From: JAKEGK01 sp036507695
Lineage (GTDB): Bacteria; Pseudomonadota; Gammaproteobacteria; SZUA-152
Direction: 5' to 3'
NCBI GenBank assembly: GCA_036507695.1
Contig: DATCIR010000309.1
Location: forward strand, 1-7,644
Length of the DNA: 7,644 nt
The stretch's first letter is position 1, and each line of letters opens with the position of its first letter. Under the pieces are notes generated by a model. It made no database searches. It worked only from the letters and a program-made list of their open reading frames with translations, and was not told the origin of the DNA. A program made the position numbers and the translations under genes. This document shows, piece by piece, positions 4,708 to 7,644 of this stretch.

Positions 4708-6075
4708 TTAGATTTTCCTTGCCTGTTCGTCAGCATTACCGGTGTAGGTCTGCGGCGTCAATTCCAATAAACCTTGCTTGGCGTCCCTGGGTATGGCGAG
4801 GCTTTTTATAAAGGCCTGCAGGGTTTCCCGGTTAATGGATTGACCGCGGGTCAGTTCCTTGAGTTTTTCATACGGCTTTTCGATGCCATAGCGGCGCATT
4901 ACGGTCTGGATCGGTTCGGCCAGCACTTCCCAATTATGGTCGAGGTCTTCGTTGAGGCGCTGCGCATTCACTTCCAGTTTGCCGATGCCTTTTAACGCGG
5001 CTTTGTAAGCTATCAGCGAATGGGCGATGCCAACACCCAGATTGCGCAGCACGGTGGAATCCGTCAAATCCCGCTGCCAACGGGAGATGGGCAGTTTCTG
5101 GCTGAGATGGGTAAAGATCGCGTTGGCCAATCCCAGGTTGCCTTCGGAGTTTTCAAAGTCGATGGGATTGACTTTATGCGGCATGGTGGAAGAACCCACT
5201 TCACCGGCCACGGTTTTTTGTTTGAAGTACGCCAGCGATATGTAACTCCATACATCGCGGTTAAAGTCGATCAGGATGGTGTTAAAGCGCGCCAGCGCAT
5301 CGAACAGTTCGGCGATATAGTCATGCGGTTCGATTTGCGTGGTGTAGGGATTCCATTGCAAGCCCAAGCCGGTGACAAACTTTTCCGCCAGCGCCGGCCA
5401 GTTAATCTTGGGGTACGCCGCCAGATGCGCATTGTAGTTGCCGACGGCGCCATTGATTTTTCCCAGGATGGCGTTGCCGGCGACGTGTTCCCGCTGGCGT
5501 TGCAAGCGCGCGACGACGTTGGCCATTTCCTTGCCCAGGGTCGACGGCGTCGCGGCCTGGCCATGGGTGCGTGATAACAGGGGCTGTGCGGCGTGTTGAT
5601 GCGCGAGAGCCCTGATGGCATTGATGACCAGGTCCATTTGCGGCAGCAATACCTTGCTGCGCGCTTGCTGCAACATCAAGGCATAGGCCAAATTGTTAAT
5701 GTCTTCGGACGTGCAGGCAAAATGAATGAATTCATTGATCGCATTCAGTTCTTTATTAGCGGCCACTTTTTCTTTCAGGAAATACTCCACGGCTTTCACG
5801 TCATGATTAGTGGTGCGTTCAATCTCCTTGACGCGCGCCGCATCCTTAACGGTAAATTCAGCGATAATGCTGTCTAACGCTTTGCTCGCGTTGTTGCTTA
5901 ACGCCGGGACTTCCGCAATGGCTTTTTCGCCGGCCAGTAGTTTCAACCAGGCAATTTCCACCTGGACGCGGTTTTTTATCAAGCCGTATTCGCTGAAGAT
6001 GTCCCGCAGGTCGCTGCTTTGTTGGGCGTAACGCCCATCGATAGGGGAAATGGCTAACAGGCTGTCGAGTTCCAT
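4708..6075 (-). CDS. purB: Adenylosuccinate lyase
   Basis: This is a 455-residue lyase of the fumarase/aspartase superfamily, one residue shorter than E. coli PurB (456). It cleaves SAICAR to AICAR and adenylosuccinate to AMP, releasing fumarate, in purine synthesis in the cytosol. Key residues sit at the E. coli positions: H171 in SRTHGQAATPSTLGKE, and S295 in the flexible signature loop GEVGSSTMPHKVNPIDFEN. The TSEDINN block (122-128) and the opening SPIDGRY are also typical. The start is supported by GGAG five bases before the ATG. A small exported protein gene follows by 43 bp. Upstream is a divergent region shared with acnB. I see nothing damaged or unusual. Confidence 0.97.
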   Translation of the reverse strand: MELDSLLAISPIDGRYAQQSSDLRDIFSEYGLIKNRVQVEIAWLKLLAGEKAIAEVPALSNNASKALDSIIAEFTVKDAARVKEIERTTNHDVKAVEYFLKEKVAANKELNAINEFIHFACTSEDINNLAYALMLQQARSKVLLPQMDLVINAIRALAHQHAAQPLLSRTHGQAATPSTLGKEMANVVARLQRQREHVAGNAILGKINGAVGNYNAHLAAYPKINWPALAEKFVTGLGLQWNPYTTQIEPHDYIAELFDALARFNTILIDFNRDVWSYISLAYFKQKTVAGEVGSSTMPHKVNPIDFENSEGNLGLANAIFTHLSQKLPISRWQRDLTDSTVLRNLGVGIAHSLIAYKAALKGIGKLEVNAQRLNEDLDHNWEVLAEPIQTVMRRYGIEKPYEKLKELTRGQSINRETLQAFIKSLAIPRDAKQGLLELTPQTYTGNADEQARKI

Positions 6076-6118
6076 GGAGTCTCCGGATGTGGGTGCTGCG
6101 TCAATTTTTGATGATCGA

Positions 6119-6154
6119 TGTTCAATGCCCGGTGTTCAATGCCCGGTGTCAATG
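6119..6154. repeat. Tandem 14-bp direct repeat in the purB leader region
   Basis: The unit TGTTCAATGCCCGG occurs at 6119-6132 and 6133-6146, followed by a degenerate partial copy (TGTCAATGC, 6147-6155 region). It lies 44-80 bp upstream of the purB start, in what would be its 5' leader. It may be slippage-generated or a direct-repeat operator. Confidence 0.7.
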
Positions 6155-6269
6155 CGCTTGTTGAGGATGCTTATGAGGACGCCGCATAGCATAATTGACC
6201 GGATTTCCTCAAAAAACAAGCTGGTATTGATTGTTTTTGTTATGTATTGCATCGCGAATGAGTATGCGC

Positions 6270-6319
6270 ATCGGGTATAATGTGTGGCGCTCGGGCAAAG
6301 CGCGGCTATTATACCCGAT
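6270..6319. promoter_or_regulatory. 12-bp-arm inverted repeat with facing -10 boxes between purB and acnB
   Basis: The arms ATCGGGTATAAT (6270-6281) and ATTATACCCGAT (6308-6319) are perfect complements around a 26-bp centre, which itself contains GCGC...GCGC. Each arm carries an exact TATAAT, the left reading toward acnB and the right toward purB. Good -35 boxes at 16-18 bp are not evident for either, so promoter activity would need an activator or is partial. The symmetry could equally be a regulator site that controls both divergent genes. A second AT-rich -10-like box, TATAAA, lies at 6352-6357 toward acnB. The rest of 6076-6440 shows only the 14-bp repeat. Confidence 0.5.
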
Positions 6320-6440
6320 TAATCGCAATATGCGCTTATTATGGAATTGCATATAAATAAAAACAATGAGTTGTAAGTAGCTCTTGTTGTCAAATAGACC
6401 TAAACAAGCAACCGTGGAAAGACTTTTTGGAAGCCATTAA

Positions 6441-7644
6441 ATGATTGAAGCATACCGGAAACATGTGGCCGGGCGGGAAGCCGAGGGGCTGCCGCCGTTA
6501 CCCTTAAACGAAAAACAAACCGCTGAGCTGGTGGCGTTATTGAAAAATCCGCCGGCCGGTGAAGAACAATTCCTATTGGGGTTGTTAACGCACCGCGTGC
6601 CGCCGGGGGTGGACCAGGCCGCGTATGTGAAAGCCGGCTTCTTGGCGGATGTCGCCAAGGGTAAGGCCCGTTGTCCCTTGATCGATGCCCGCAAGGCCAC
6701 CGAATTGTTAGGCACCATGCTGGGTGGTTACAACATCCAACCCTTAATTGATTTGTTGGCGAATGATCAGGTTGCAGCCGTTGCGGTGGAAGCCCTGGCA
6801 AAAACGCTGCTAATATTCGATGCCTATCACGACGTTATAGAAAAATCCAAAACCAATGCGTTTGCCAAGCAGGTCGTTGACGCCTGGGCGGAAGGCGCGT
6901 GGTTTACCCGCCGCCAGGCGTTGCCGGACGCCGTAACCGTGACGGTTTTGAAAGTCCCCGGCGAAACCAATACCGATGATCTGTCGCCGGCGTCAGAAGC
7001 CTGGAGCCGGCCGGATATTCCCTTGCATGCCAAGAGCATGTTGGTCAGCAAAATGCCCGAGGCGTTGCGATTGATCGTCGAGCTGCGCGGCAAAGGCCAT
7101 CCCTTGGCGTATGTGGGCGATGTGGTGGGCACCGGTTCCTCCCGCAAGTCGGCGATCAACTCGGTGCTATGGCATATGGGCAGTGATATTCCGTTTGTGC
7201 CGAACAAGCGCCAGGGTGGCGTGGTCTTGGGTGGCAAGATCGCGCCGATTTTTTTCAACACCGCGGAAGATTCCGGCGCCTTGCCGATCGAATGTGATGT
7301 CACGAAAATGAATACCGGTGATGTGATCACGATCAAGCCTTTTGCGGGCGTAATCCTTAACGAGCGCGGTGAGACAATCAGTTCCTTTAAAATGACGCCA
7401 TTCACCTTGGCGGATGAAGTGCGCGCCGGTGGCCGGATCCCGCTAATTATCGGCCGTTCGCTCACCGATAAAACCCGCGAAGCACTGGGCCTGAAAGCGT
7501 CGGCAATATTCCTGCGTCCCATTACGCCCAAAGACACCGGCAAAGGGTTTACCCTGGCGCAAAAAATGGTGGGCCGCGCGTGCGGGGTGAAAGGTATTCG
7601 CCCCGGCACCTATTGCGAACCGCGCATGACCACGGTGGGTTCGC
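6441..7644 (+). CDS. acnB: Aconitate hydratase B, N-terminal part (3' end outside window)
   Basis: The frame is open from the ATG at 6441 to the window end (401 codons). The translation follows E. coli AcnB closely: EAYRKHVAGREAEGLPPLPL, LLTHRVPPGVDQAAYVKAGF, ELLGTMLGGYNI, GETNTDDLSPASEAWSRPD, GDVVGTGSSRKSA (226-238), GGKIAPIFFNT, AGGRIPLIIGR and MVGRACGVKGIRPGTYCEPRM. AcnB interconverts citrate and isocitrate in the TCA cycle, and the apo-protein binds mRNA in E. coli. The part present covers the HEAT-like domain 1, the swivel domain and the start of the catalytic core. The Fe-S cysteines lie beyond the edge. The linker after LHA (near residue 200) is about 10 residues shorter than in E. coli. 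A GGAAG lies seven bases before the ATG. Confidence 0.96.
   Translation, partial: MIEAYRKHVAGREAEGLPPLPLNEKQTAELVALLKNPPAGEEQFLLGLLTHRVPPGVDQAAYVKAGFLADVAKGKARCPLIDARKATELLGTMLGGYNIQPLIDLLANDQVAAVAVEALAKTLLIFDAYHDVIEKSKTNAFAKQVVDAWAEGAWFTRRQALPDAVTVTVLKVPGETNTDDLSPASEAWSRPDIPLHAKSMLVSKMPEALRLIVELRGKGHPLAYVGDVVGTGSSRKSAINSVLWHMGSDIPFVPNKRQGGVVLGGKIAPIFFNTAEDSGALPIECDVTKMNTGDVITIKPFAGVILNERGETISSFKMTPFTLADEVRAGGRIPLIIGRSLTDKTREALGLKASAIFLRPITPKDTGKGFTLAQKMVGRACGVKGIRPGTYCEPRMTTVGS

Noticed and set aside
4665..4736. N-terminal extension of the exported protein from the ATG at 4736
   Set aside because: It overlaps the end of purB, would put about 24 charged residues before the signal peptide, and the GAGGGA site fits the ATG at 4664.
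6827..7609. Long minus-strand open frame (260 codons)
   Set aside because: It is antisense to acnB, whose plus-strand translation matches the AcnB family throughout; the shadow frame has no recognisable domain.

Overview
The window looks like core chromosome of a gammaproteobacterium. The protein types point this way: a PurB of the long E. coli type (455 aa, catalytic residues at the E. coli numbering), an AcnB-type aconitase, and a RoxA/YcfD-type ribosomal oxygenase next to a GNAT acetyltransferase. From memory, a similar purB / cupin / GNAT grouping exists in Pseudomonas. The genus cannot be fixed from this sequence. I see no insertion sequence, CRISPR array, tRNA or rRNA.

Layout. (1) 1-879 (+): the C-terminal part of an Atm1-type ABC exporter, cut by the left edge. 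(2) 891-3450 (-): a four-gene run in the order roxA, GNAT, a DUF7931-like gene, then a small secreted Cys-containing protein. roxA and the GNAT gene overlap by 4 bp. This run converges on the ABC gene with an 11 bp gap. (3) 3451-4349: about 900 bp with no protein gene but dense RNA-type signals. (4) 4350-6075 (-): purB followed by a small secreted protein gene. (5) 6076-6440: a divergent regulatory region with a perfect 12-bp-arm inverted repeat. (6) 6441-7644 (+): the first 401 codons of acnB, cut by the right edge.

The most interesting region is 3451-4349. On the minus strand it holds two tandem units that look like paralogous small RNAs of about 75 nt. Each has a near-consensus sigma-54 -24/-12 promoter whose predicted +1 falls on, or one base before, the first base of a 5' hairpin (GTGACCAA or GTGGCCAAA). 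Each then has an unpaired C-rich linker (ACCUCCCCUUC or ACCUCCCCUCC) resembling the 16S anti-Shine-Dalgarno sequence, and ends in a strong intrinsic terminator. In the downstream unit a second ACCUCCCCC is also shown in the apical loop of the 5' hairpin. This recalls the CCUCC-motif 'cuckoo'/CcsR RNAs of alphaproteobacteria, but here in a gammaproteobacterial context with apparent sigma-54 control. A third minus-strand terminator with a C-rich loop lies nearer to roxA and may end another short transcript.

Functionally, roxA (hydroxylation of ribosomal protein uL16) and the candidate anti-SD RNAs both touch translation, while purB and acnB are central metabolism. Any regulatory link between them is inference.
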